NCBI GenBank assembly: GCA_946885645.1
Contig: CAMPGU010000294.1
Coordinates: 1-5,103 of the forward strand
Source: an uncultured Haloferula sp.
GTDB lineage: Bacteria; Verrucomicrobiota; Verrucomicrobiae; Verrucomicrobiales; Akkermansiaceae
Length of the DNA: 5,103 nt
Reading direction: 5' to 3'
The position numbers and the translations under genes were made by a program. This document shows, piece after piece, positions 1 to 5,103 of this stretch (position 1 is the first letter of the stretch; the number at the start of each line of letters is the position of its first letter). The notes beneath the pieces are model-generated. The model was not told the DNA's origin. It saw nothing but the letters and a program-made list of their open reading frames with translations, and did no database searches.

Positions 1-1
1 G

Positions 2-1114
2 CGGGAATGGACCTGCCGCCTCGCCCCTTTCGTTACGGCATTTGCCGCCGCCTGCCTGCTCGTCCGCGGCTCCCGGCAGCTCGCCTCGCAGGCCGGGACA
101 TCCCGCCTGCTCAGGAAGAAGCTGGACGAGCCCGATCAGGCGCGCGGGGTTCCCCGGAAAACCTTCACCTCCATTTACCGCGCCTCCACCGATACGGCAC
201 GGCTCCATCGCTTCCGGGCCGCCTCCGATTTTTACTATGCTCATCGTAGCGAAATCGCCGCGTTCGGTGCCGGGGGGCTGTTGGCGGGCCTGCCGCAGTT
301 GCTTGCCGGAGAAGAGCCATGGATCCTCTCCTGCCGCTCCGGCATTGTCCGCCGCCGCCTCGGCTACCGCTGGTTCTCCTTCCGGCGGCGGCACCACTCG
401 GCATGGAAGAAGTCGATGTTCGGCATCTTCGAGTGGTCCGGCCGCGCCATCGCCGAACTCCGCCAGCCGGGGGTAAAGCCGAGCGGTGCCCCCAAACGGG
501 TCTCCCCGCGCCTGCTCGAGCGTGCCCTGTCGATCGCCCGCCCCGGGGATATTTTCGTCACCCGTCACGATGACGCGGTGAGCAATCTCTTCCTTCCCGG
601 CTTCTGGCCCCATGCCGCCCTCTACCTGGGTAGCCCGGAGCAGCGGGCGGAGCACGGCGTGAAGCTTGCCCCGCCTCTGGAGCGCCTCGCGGCGGATCCA
701 TTCCGTTTTTTGGAGGCGAAGAAGGACGGCGTCCGCGTCCGCCCGGCGGAGGAGACCCTGGCGGTGGACGCCTTTGTCATACTCCGCCCGCCTCTCCCTG
801 CCGAGCTGCTGGCGACCGCCCTGGTGCGAGCGATGGCTCACCACGGCAAGCCTTACGATTTCTCCTTCGACTTCCGGAAATCCGACCGGCTGGTCTGCAC
901 GGAGGTGATCTATCGGGCTTACCACGGATGCGGCCCGGTCTCGTTCCTTCTCAAGGAAGTTTCCGCCCGGCCCTGCCTTCCGGCGGAAGAGCTGATCGCC
1001 CAATCGCTGGAGCAGGGGTTCCGGGTCGTCGCGGCTTGCGGAGTGGGCCGGGACGAATTCGCTACGGGAACACGGGCGGAGCTGGTTTTCCACTCCAGCC
1101 GCAGTGCACTTTGA
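2..1114 (+). CDS. YiiX-like permuted NlpC/P60 (C92-type) cysteine hydrolase, 5' partial
   Basis: The reading frame is open from the left edge (370 codons visible) and ends at TGA 1112-1114, so the true start is probably outside the window. The TTG at 281 is only an internal candidate and would discard a coding-like N-terminal part. Counting from the first visible codon, the C-terminal half shows the permuted papain-like order. A GDIFVTR motif lies at 182-188, His204 sits in a PHAALYLG strand, then comes YDFSFDF, and Cys299 is in VCTEVIYRAY at the head of a helix. In this family His precedes the nucleophilic Cys, and members act as amidases or thioesterases on peptide or lipid-linked substrates; the substrate here is unknown. 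The N-terminal ~180 residues are basic and carry a short hydrophobic stretch (about 7-21), possibly membrane-associated, with no domain I recognise. It is 126 bp from atpB, on the same strand, and looks functionally unrelated. Family is fairly sure, activity inferred. Confidence 0.8.
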   Translation, partial: REWTCRLAPFVTAFAAACLLVRGSRQLASQAGTSRLLRKKLDEPDQARGVPRKTFTSIYRASTDTARLHRFRAASDFYYAHRSEIAAFGAGGLLAGLPQLLAGEEPWILSCRSGIVRRRLGYRWFSFRRRHHSAWKKSMFGIFEWSGRAIAELRQPGVKPSGAPKRVSPRLLERALSIARPGDIFVTRHDDAVSNLFLPGFWPHAALYLGSPEQRAEHGVKLAPPLERLAADPFRFLEAKKDGVRVRPAEETLAVDAFVILRPPLPAELLATALVRAMAHHGKPYDFSFDFRKSDRLVCTEVIYRAYHGCGPVSFLLKEVSARPCLPAEELIAQSLEQGFRVVAACGVGRDEFATGTRAELVFHSSRSAL

Positions 1115-1153
1115 AGCATCCGTAACCCTCACGAAACCAAAGTTCCGGAGAGC

Positions 1154-1171
1154 TTGTGAAATTTTTCACAA
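1154..1171. promoter_or_regulatory. Perfect palindrome matching the CRP/FNR-superfamily operator consensus
   Basis: Two perfect 8-bp arms, TTGTGAAA (1154-1161) and TTTCACAA (1164-1171), are separated by TT. The core reads TGTGA (1155-1159), six bases, TCACA (1166-1170), exactly the E. coli CRP half-site pattern. Outer arms AGAGCT (1149-1154) and AGCTCT (1174-1179) extend the symmetry with a 3-nt offset. It is the only such palindrome noticed in the window and sits in the AT-rich gap before atpB, overlapping the -35 element of the proposed promoter. A role as binding site of a CRP/FNR-type regulator of the atp operon is inference; no regulator gene is in view. Confidence 0.6.
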
Positions 1172-1193
1172 ATAGCTCTTGCGCCGTTACAAA
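1165..1193 (+). promoter_or_regulatory. Candidate sigma-70-type promoter of the atp operon
   Basis: TTCACA at 1165-1170 matches the -35 consensus TTGACA at five of six bases. After a 17-bp spacer, TACAAA at 1188-1193 matches TATAAT at four of six. Transcription would start near 1200, leaving a leader of about 40 nt before the atpB ATG at 1241. The stretch is clearly more AT-rich than its surroundings and is the only sizeable gap between the hydrolase and atpB. The CRP-like palindrome is centred at 1162.5, about 38 bp before the predicted start, close to the -41.5 geometry of class II activation; repression by overlap is equally possible. Confidence 0.45.
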
Positions 1194-1215
1194 TCCCTTT
1201 GATACAGCCCCCGCG

Positions 1216-1230
1216 CGCTTTCGCGAAGCG
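1216..1230 (+). other. Small leader hairpin before atpB
   Basis: CGCTT (1216-1220) can pair with AAGCG (1226-1230) around a 5-nt loop, ending 10 nt before the atpB ATG. The DNA also contains the palindrome TTCGCGAA. It could mask the ribosome landing zone, but the stem is short and may be chance in GC-rich DNA. Confidence 0.25.
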
Positions 1231-1240
1231 TTTCCCGGCA

Positions 1241-2167
1241 ATGACCCGTCGTTCCATCTTCTCCATCCTGTTCGCATGGCTCTGCCTTGCGGTACCGGCA
1301 TTCGCTGCGGAAGCGGGCCCTGAGGCCGCCCACACCGGCCATGATCACCTTCCGGCCCACGCCGAGGCAATCTTTGAACTCGGTCCCTTCGTCATCACGA
1401 ATTCGATGCTGATGGTGTGGATCGTGGCCGCGCTCATCATCCTCGTGGCACAGCTCGCCACCAAGAAGCTGGCCCTGATCCCGAGCGGCCTGCAGAACTT
1501 CGTCGAGTGGCTGGTGGAGAGCCTCTACAATTTCCTTGAGGGCATCCTGGGAGCGCACTTGGTGAAGCGGACCTTCTGGTTTTTCGGCACCATCTTCGTG
1601 CTGATCCTGTTCACGAACTGGTTCGGCCTCATCCCTGGCGTCGGCACCGTGGGCTGGCAGCTCAGCGGCCCCGGCGTGGATCCTCACGATACCTTCCGCC
1701 CCTTCCTGCGCGGCGGCAATGCCGACCTGAACATGACCGCGGCGATGGCCTTCACCTTCGCGCTCCTCTGGTTCTACTGGGCGATCACGGAAAACGGCCT
1801 CAAGGGCTTCTTCGCCCACATCTTCGCGCCGAAGGGCAAATTCAGCGGCCTCATGGCGGCTTTCATGGTCCTCGTCTTCCTGTTCGTCGGGGTATTGGAA
1901 ATCGTTTCCATCCTCTTCCGTCCCGTCGCCCTCTCCTTCCGCCTCTACGGCAATATCTTCGCCGGTGAGAACATTTTGGAGAACATGATGCTCGTCGTGG
2001 GCGACAACAAGTGGCTCGCCTGGCTGCCGCCGCTGCCCTTCTACTTCATGGAACTTCTCGTCGGCCTCATCCAGGCCCTCGTATTCATGCTTCTTACTTC
2101 CGTCTTCCTGAAGCTGATCTGCGACCATGGCGATCATCACGACGAAGAGAAAGATCACGCCCATTGA
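1241..2167 (+). CDS. atpB: F1Fo ATP synthase subunit a (Fo proton channel), with signal peptide
   Basis: Subunit a is the membrane stator that passes protons to the c-ring. The 308-residue product starts with a basic MTRRS, a hydrophobic core and an AFA/AEA cleavage site near residue 22, a typical signal peptide. Membrane segments lie at about 53-71, 112-132, 165-183, 205-228 and 268-292. The essential arginine is Arg234 in LSFRLYGNIFAGE (E. coli Arg210), and Gln278 in GLIQALVFML matches E. coli Gln252. The FTNWFGLIPG motif is at 124-133. I chose ATG 1241 rather than TTG 1199 because the signal peptide begins there and the predicted transcript starts near 1200. No Shine-Dalgarno sequence is visible. 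Both ends are rich in histidine and acid (about 31-40 and 295-308), an unusual extra. It is the first gene of the operon, 66 bp before atpE. Confidence 0.95.
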   Translation: MTRRSIFSILFAWLCLAVPAFAAEAGPEAAHTGHDHLPAHAEAIFELGPFVITNSMLMVWIVAALIILVAQLATKKLALIPSGLQNFVEWLVESLYNFLEGILGAHLVKRTFWFFGTIFVLILFTNWFGLIPGVGTVGWQLSGPGVDPHDTFRPFLRGGNADLNMTAAMAFTFALLWFYWAITENGLKGFFAHIFAPKGKFSGLMAAFMVLVFLFVGVLEIVSILFRPVALSFRLYGNIFAGENILENMMLVVGDNKWLAWLPPLPFYFMELLVGLIQALVFMLLTSVFLKLICDHGDHHDEEKDHAH

Positions 2168-2184
2168 AAGCTTTCCCGTCCTGA

Positions 2185-2202
2185 CCATGGCACAGACCGT
2201 GG
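2185..2202 (+). other. Weak hairpin in the atpB-atpE gap
   Basis: CCATGG (2185-2190) pairs with CCGTGG (2197-2202), including one G-U pair, around the 6-nt loop CACAGA. It lies 31 nt before the atpE start. It may be chance; it could influence mRNA stability or atpE translation. Confidence 0.25.
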
Positions 2203-2233
2203 GGGCCGGGCGTAACACCAAAACTGAACTACC

Positions 2234-2446
2234 ATGTTGACCCCGATCCTTGCCGAACTGACCGGTAACTTCCACGTCGCCTTCGCCGCCATTGGCGCTG
2301 CCGTTGGCATCGGCCTTCTCGGCTCCAAGGCCGCTGAAGCCACCGGCCGCAACCCCGGTGCCGCCGGTAACATCCTGACGCTGTCGATCATTCTCGCGGC
2401 TCTTATCGAAGGTATCGTTTTCTTCGCGATCTTCCTCGCCAAGTAA
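2234..2446 (+). CDS. atpE: F1Fo ATP synthase subunit c (rotor ring proteolipid)
   Basis: This 70-residue product is a two-helix hairpin, the normal size for subunit c, many copies of which form the rotor ring. Helix 1 (about 11-33) carries the glycine-rich AIGAAVGIGLLG packing motif, almost the same as in E. coli. The polar loop holds the family RNP signature at 39-41 (GRNPGA), which contacts gamma and epsilon. Helix 2 (about 45-68) carries the ion-binding carboxylate Glu59 in ALIEGIVFF. The residue after it is Gly, and helix 1 lacks the Gln found in sodium-binding c subunits, so proton coupling is the likelier reading. ATG 2234 fixes the usual length; there is no Shine-Dalgarno sequence, but AAACTGAAC lies 4 nt upstream. 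A strong hairpin follows the stop codon. Confidence 0.96.
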   Translation: MLTPILAELTGNFHVAFAAIGAAVGIGLLGSKAAEATGRNPGAAGNILTLSIILAALIEGIVFFAIFLAK

Positions 2447-2453
2447 GCCTTCC

Positions 2454-2485
2454 TGGCGCGGAGGCTCTTCGAGGCCTCCGCGCCA
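2454..2485 (+). terminator. Strong hairpin between atpE and atpF (attenuator or mRNA-processing/stability element)
   Basis: A perfect 12-bp inverted repeat, TGGCGCGGAGGC (2454-2465) and GCCTCCGCGCCA (2474-2485), encloses the 8-nt loop TCTTCGAG and starts 7 nt after the atpE stop. The stem is mostly G-C. What follows is pyrimidine-rich (CCCTCTTTCC) but not a proper U-tract, so it is a poor full intrinsic terminator, and the operon clearly continues. More likely it partly attenuates transcription or protects an upstream atpB-atpE mRNA end, which would favour the high c-subunit stoichiometry. The structure is certain in the sequence; the role is inferred. Confidence 0.6.
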
Positions 2486-2530
2486 CCCTCTTTCCGTTCC
2501 CCGATTTCACCGTTCACCAGTTCTCGTCCG

Positions 2531-3091
2531 ATGACTCCGCTTTTCGATCTCCTGGCTGCCACTCCGCCCGTTGAAGGTGACGGGGGTGTCGTGGGTGAAA
2601 TCTTCCGCACCTTCCACATCGACTGGCCCTTCTTCATCAGCCAGTGCATCTCTTTCCTGATCGTCGCGTTTCTTCTCAAGAAGTTCGCCTTCGGCCCCGT
2701 CCAGAACATGCTGGAACAACGCCGCGCCCGTATTGCCGAGGGTGAGGCGAATCTCGTTCGCATCCAGAAGCAGCTCGCCGATTCCGAGGCGACCACCGCT
2801 GCCGCCATCGCCAAGGCGAACGAAGACGCGGCCCGCCTGATCAACGAGGCGAAGACGAGCGCCGCCGCGCTTTCCGAGCAAAAGGCCCAGGAGGCTATCT
2901 CGAGCGCCCAGCAGATCCTCGCGAAGGCCGAAGCCGCCGCCCAAGCCGAACGCGCAGCGATCAAGGCCGAGCTGAAGCAGGAGTTCGGCCGCCTCGTCAC
3001 CGCCACCACCGCGCAGGTCACGGGCAAGGTCCTTACTTCCGACGACCAGGCCCGCCTGAGCCAGGAGGCCCTCGCCAGCGTCGAGCGCTGA
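2531..3091 (+). CDS. atpF: F1Fo ATP synthase subunit b (peripheral stalk)
   Basis: Subunit b anchors the peripheral stalk in the membrane and holds the F1 head through delta. The 186-residue product has an N-terminal extension of about 30 residues (acidic and glycine-rich around 15-23), one membrane helix at about 32-49 (DWPFFISQCISFLIVAFLL), then the family stretch KKFAFGPVQNMLEQRRARIAEGEA at 50-73 in two overlapping pieces. A long charged, alanine-rich coiled coil follows to about residue 160. Length and layout fit a normal b subunit, and there is no second b or b' gene beside it. ATG 2531 leaves an 84-nt gap after atpE that contains the hairpin; the region before the start is pyrimidine-rich without a Shine-Dalgarno sequence. 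The atpH start lies 22 nt downstream. Confidence 0.94.
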   Translation: MTPLFDLLAATPPVEGDGGVVGEIFRTFHIDWPFFISQCISFLIVAFLLKKFAFGPVQNMLEQRRARIAEGEANLVRIQKQLADSEATTAAAIAKANEDAARLINEAKTSAAALSEQKAQEAISSAQQILAKAEAAAQAERAAIKAELKQEFGRLVTATTAQVTGKVLTSDDQARLSQEALASVER

Positions 3092-3113
3092 TCACCCTTT
3101 CCGCCGCCTCGTC

Positions 3114-3506
3114 ATGAAAATCTCCAAGGTCGCTAATACCGCCGCCCGCCGCATCTTCCGGCTTTGCCAGGCCGGCGGCCGTCTCGACGAGGCCAAGCTT
3201 TCGAACGCGGTGAAGAGCCTCGCCCGGAGCCAGCCGCGCGACTACCGCGGCATCCTTTCCGCGCTGAAGCGCCTCGTGCGCCTCGAGATGGAGCGCCGCC
3301 GCGTGATCGTGGAGAGCGCGGGCGATCTCGACCAAGCGTCCCGCGACCGCATCATTTCCGGCCTCGCCGTGAAATACGGCGTCGATCTCACCTTTGAATT
3401 CCGCACGAACCCCGAGCTTCTCGGGGGTCTGAAGATCCGCGTCGGAAACGACGTTTTCGACGGCTCCGTGAAGGGCCGCCTCGACCGCCTCGCCCAAGCC
3501 TTTTGA
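3114..3506 (+). CDS. atpH: F1Fo ATP synthase subunit delta (OSCP-like), short form
   Basis: Delta caps the F1 head and ties it to subunit b. The C-terminal part is clear: after [13 protein letters not shown] (61-73) comes the signature [15 protein letters not shown] at 99-113, then [13 protein letters not shown] at 114-126, matching the GxxIRxGDxVIDGSVxxRLxRL pattern of the family. The product is only 130 residues, against about 175-185 in most bacteria. The shortfall lies in the N-terminal helical domain, which normally has six helices and binds the alpha N-termini; only about 60 residues stand before the C-terminal domain. No in-frame start further upstream looks usable without running into atpF, so I take the shortness as real. 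It is placed between atpF and atpA, as usual. No Shine-Dalgarno sequence is visible. Confidence 0.9.
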   Translation: MKISKVANTAARRIFRLCQAGGRLDEAKLSNAVKSLARSQPRDYRGILSALKRLVRLEMERRRVIVESAGDLDQASRDRIISGLAVKYGVDLTFEFRTNPELLGGLKIRVGNDVFDGSVKGRLDRLAQAF

Positions 3507-3530
3507 TATTTGGCCCTCCGCCTCTGCTGA

Positions 3531-3557
3531 AAACCGAACACTTGAAACCGAACACTT
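3531..3557 (+). repeat. Tandem 13-bp direct repeat in front of atpA
   Basis: The 13-mer AAACCGAACACTT occurs at 3531-3543 and again, perfectly, at 3545-3557, with a single G between. It ends 4 nt before the atpA ATG, so it fills the ribosome-binding region of a gene without a Shine-Dalgarno sequence. It may be a small local duplication or an A-rich, unstructured translation enhancer; a similar AAACTGAAC precedes atpE. Confidence 0.7.
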
Positions 3558-3561
3558 TGCC

Positions 3562-5103
3562 ATGAGCAGCATCCTCCAGGAACTCGAAAAGGAGATCGCC
3601 AATGTCACGGCCTCCGTCCAGAAGTCGAACGTCGGCGTGGTCCGTGAAGTCGGTGACGGCGTGGCCAAGGTGGAAGGCCTCTCGGACGTGATGCTGAACG
3701 AGATGATCTCGTTCCCCGGCGGTGTCACCGGCCTGGCGATGAACCTTGAAGAAGGCGAAGTCGGTGTCGTGCTTCTCGGCAGCTACGACAAGATCGTGGC
3801 CGGCACCGAGTGCTCCACCACCGGCAAGCTGCTTTCCGTCCCAGTCGGCCACAATGTTCTCGGCCGCGTGGTGAACGCTCTCGGCGAACCCGTCGATGGC
3901 AAGGGCGAGATCGTTCCCGACGCTTTCTACCCGATGGAGAAAATCGCGCCCGGGATCATCAAGCGCAAGTCGGTGTCCGTCCCGGTGCAGACCGGCATCA
4001 TGTCGATCGACGCCATGATTCCCGTCGGCCGCGGCCAGCGCGAGCTCATCATCGGTGACCGTGCCACTGGCAAGACCACGATCGCCGTCGATACCATCAT
4101 TTCCCAGGCGAAGCAGAACAAGGCGGCCGCCCTCGGCACGCTGCACTAACAGAAACCGCTGGACACCATCCTCGACCCCATCGGCCAGAAGCTCTCGAAC
4201 GTCGCCCGCATCCAGAAGACCCTGGAAGACGCCGGCGCGATGGAATACACCACCATCGTCACCGCCTCCGCTTCGGATGCGGCGGCCATGCAGTTCCTGG
4301 CTCCTTACGCCGGCTGCGCCATCGCCGAGTTCCTCATGGACAAGGGTCAGGACTGCCTGATCGTGTTTGACGACCTTTCCAAGCACGCCGTGGCTTACCG
4401 CCAGGTCGCCCTGATCCTGAAGCGCCCCTCCGGCCGCGAAGCTTATCCGGGCGATGTGTTCTACCTCCACTCCCGCTTGCTCGAGCGTTCCGCCCGTCTG
4501 ACGGATGCCGCCGGTGGCGGTTCCCTCACCGCGCTTCCGATCATCGAAACGCAGGCCGGCGACGTGTCCGCTTACATCCCGACCAACGTGATCTCGATCA
4601 CGGACGGCCAGATCTATCTGGAAACCGACCTCTTCTACCAAGGCATCCGCCCTGCCATCTCGGTGGGTCTCTCGGTGTCCCGCGTGGGTTCTGCCGCCCA
4701 GACGAAGACGATCAAGTCCGTCGCCGGCACGACCAAGCTCGACCTCGCCCAGTTCCGCGAGCTCCAGGCCTTCGCCCAGTTCGGTTCCGACCTCGATGCT
4801 TCCACCAAGAAGAAGCTCGATCGCGGTGCCCGCATCGTGGAGCTCTTCAAACAGAACCAGTACTCCCCGCTCTCCATGGAAATGGAGTCGGTCTATCTCT
4901 TCGCGATGCAGAACGGCTACTTCGATGACGTGAAGGTCAGCGATGTGAAGCGCTTCCAGAACGCGATGGGCGAGTTCTTCGAGACCCGCAAGACCGAGCT
5001 CCTCGACAAGATCCGCAACGAAAAGCCGGATCTCAAGAAGGACGCCGCTGCCGTTGATGCCGTGAAACAGGCGATCAGCGACTTCAAGGCCTCCTGGAAG
5101 TAA
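3562..5103 (+). pseudogene. atpA: F1Fo ATP synthase subunit alpha, full length but interrupted by an in-frame TAA
   Basis: Alpha alternates with beta in the F1 hexamer, holds the non-catalytic nucleotide sites and gives the arginine finger to beta. The frame spans 513 codons before the final TAA, the same length as E. coli alpha. Counting codons from ATG 3562, the P-loop GDRATGKT is at 165-172 (Ala168 where Gln is usual), IGQK at 207-210, Walker B LIVFDD ends at Asp270-Asp271, and the arginine finger is Arg374 in [12 protein letters not shown]. Codon 196 (4147-4149) is TAA in the same frame, so the literal products are a 195-residue N-terminal piece (3562-4149) and a piece that could restart at ATG 4240 (to 5103); neither could be a working alpha. 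Both flanks are well conserved, which suggests a sequence error or a very recent mutation rather than old decay. About 13 extra residues between the P-loop helix and IGQK resemble the insertion in mitochondrial-type alpha. Confidence 0.9.
4147..4215 (+). other. Locally divergent patch in atpA containing the premature stop
   Basis: This patch starts at the TAA. It reads LDTILDP before IGQK where alpha subunits usually have a pattern like LYxIYVA, and LSNVARIQK after it where a pattern like (A/Q/R)STVAxxVK is usual. Asp and Pro in a core beta strand of the nucleotide-binding domain are unexpected. Codons here still mostly end in C or G, and frame is kept on both sides, so it is not a simple indel. 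The comparison is from memory of the family, not a computed alignment. Confidence 0.55.

Noticed and set aside
42..476. A plus-strand 144-codon frame overlapping the hydrolase in another phase
   Set aside because: The translation is Pro/Ser/Arg-rich and without motifs, while the phase starting at 2 is continuous with the conserved hydrolase core.
1115..1153. An intrinsic terminator for the hydrolase gene
   Set aside because: No stem followed by a T-run is present right after the stop; the T-rich run at 1162-1166 is inside the operator-like palindrome and has no G/C-rich stem before it.
1199..1240. TTG 1199 as the start of atpB
   Set aside because: It would add 14 residues before a well-formed signal peptide that begins at ATG 1241, and it coincides with the predicted transcription start.
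1187..2275. A 362-codon open frame on the minus strand opposite atpB
   Set aside because: The product is a Glu/Asp/His/Gly-rich mirror of the membrane-protein codons of atpB, with no recognisable domain; it is a shadow frame.
4147..4149. Programmed stop-codon recoding or an intein/intron in atpA
   Set aside because: TAA is not used for selenocysteine or pyrrolysine, the segment adds no extra length beyond the normal loop, and no splicing motifs or structured element are visible.
4055..4360. A frameshift explaining the atpA break, using the other plus-strand phase
   Set aside because: The phase is the same before and after the stop, and the alternative phase gives a Ser/Pro/Arg-rich sequence with no resemblance to alpha.
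3388..4641. A 417-codon open frame on the minus strand opposite atpH and atpA
   Set aside because: It lies antisense to two clearly conserved genes, has low-complexity Asp/Gly/His/Arg-rich content, and is expected from strong G/C third-position bias on the coding strand.
1..5103. CRISPR arrays, tRNA or rRNA genes, insertion sequences, phage or defence genes
   Set aside because: The window is almost fully covered by the six identified genes, and I saw no repeat-spacer pattern, transposase motif, terminal inverted repeats or structured RNA gene in the gaps.

Overview
The window holds the first five genes of a bacterial F-type (F1Fo) ATP synthase operon, all on the + strand, in the order atpB (a), atpE (c), atpF (b), atpH (delta), atpA (alpha). 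Upstream lies the 3' part of an unrelated gene for a YiiX-like (permuted NlpC/P60, C92-type) cysteine hydrolase. The DNA is GC-rich and the genes strongly prefer G or C at third codon positions. None of the five atp genes has a recognisable Shine-Dalgarno sequence. Subunit a carries an N-terminal signal peptide, delta is short, and alpha has a loop insertion after the P-loop helix. Together these suggest a Verrucomicrobiota-type organism (Luteolibacter/Verrucomicrobiaceae-like). That placement is an inference from family resemblance, not a proven assignment.

Layout: 2-1114 is the hydrolase, which enters from the left edge. 1115-1240 is an AT-richer intergenic stretch with a perfect 18-bp palindrome matching the CRP consensus TGTGA-N6-TCACA. 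It overlaps the -35 box of a plausible sigma-70-type promoter that would start the atp transcript about 40 nt before atpB. Then come atpB (1241-2167), atpE (2234-2446), a strong 12-bp-stem hairpin in the atpE-atpF gap (2454-2485), atpF (2531-3091), atpH (3114-3506), a 13-bp tandem repeat just before atpA, and atpA (3562-5103). The partner genes atpG, atpD and atpC would be expected to follow and lie outside the window; no atpI precedes atpB.

The genes work together. Subunits a, b and c form the membrane proton channel, rotor ring and peripheral stalk. Delta joins the stalk to the alpha-beta hexamer, and alpha carries the non-catalytic nucleotide sites and the arginine finger. The c-ring carboxylate is a glutamate without the usual sodium-site partners, so proton coupling is most likely.

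The main oddity is in atpA. It has full family length, but an in-frame TAA at 4147-4149 splits it just after the P-loop helix. The next roughly 70 bases encode non-conservative replacements at normally conserved positions, including the core strand before IGQK, while both flanks are well conserved. This is either a local sequence or assembly fault or a recent lesion in an essential gene. I see no evidence of an undescribed multi-gene system. The remaining points of interest are regulatory (CRP-like operator, c-b hairpin, SD-less starts) and structural (short delta, His-rich ends of subunit a).
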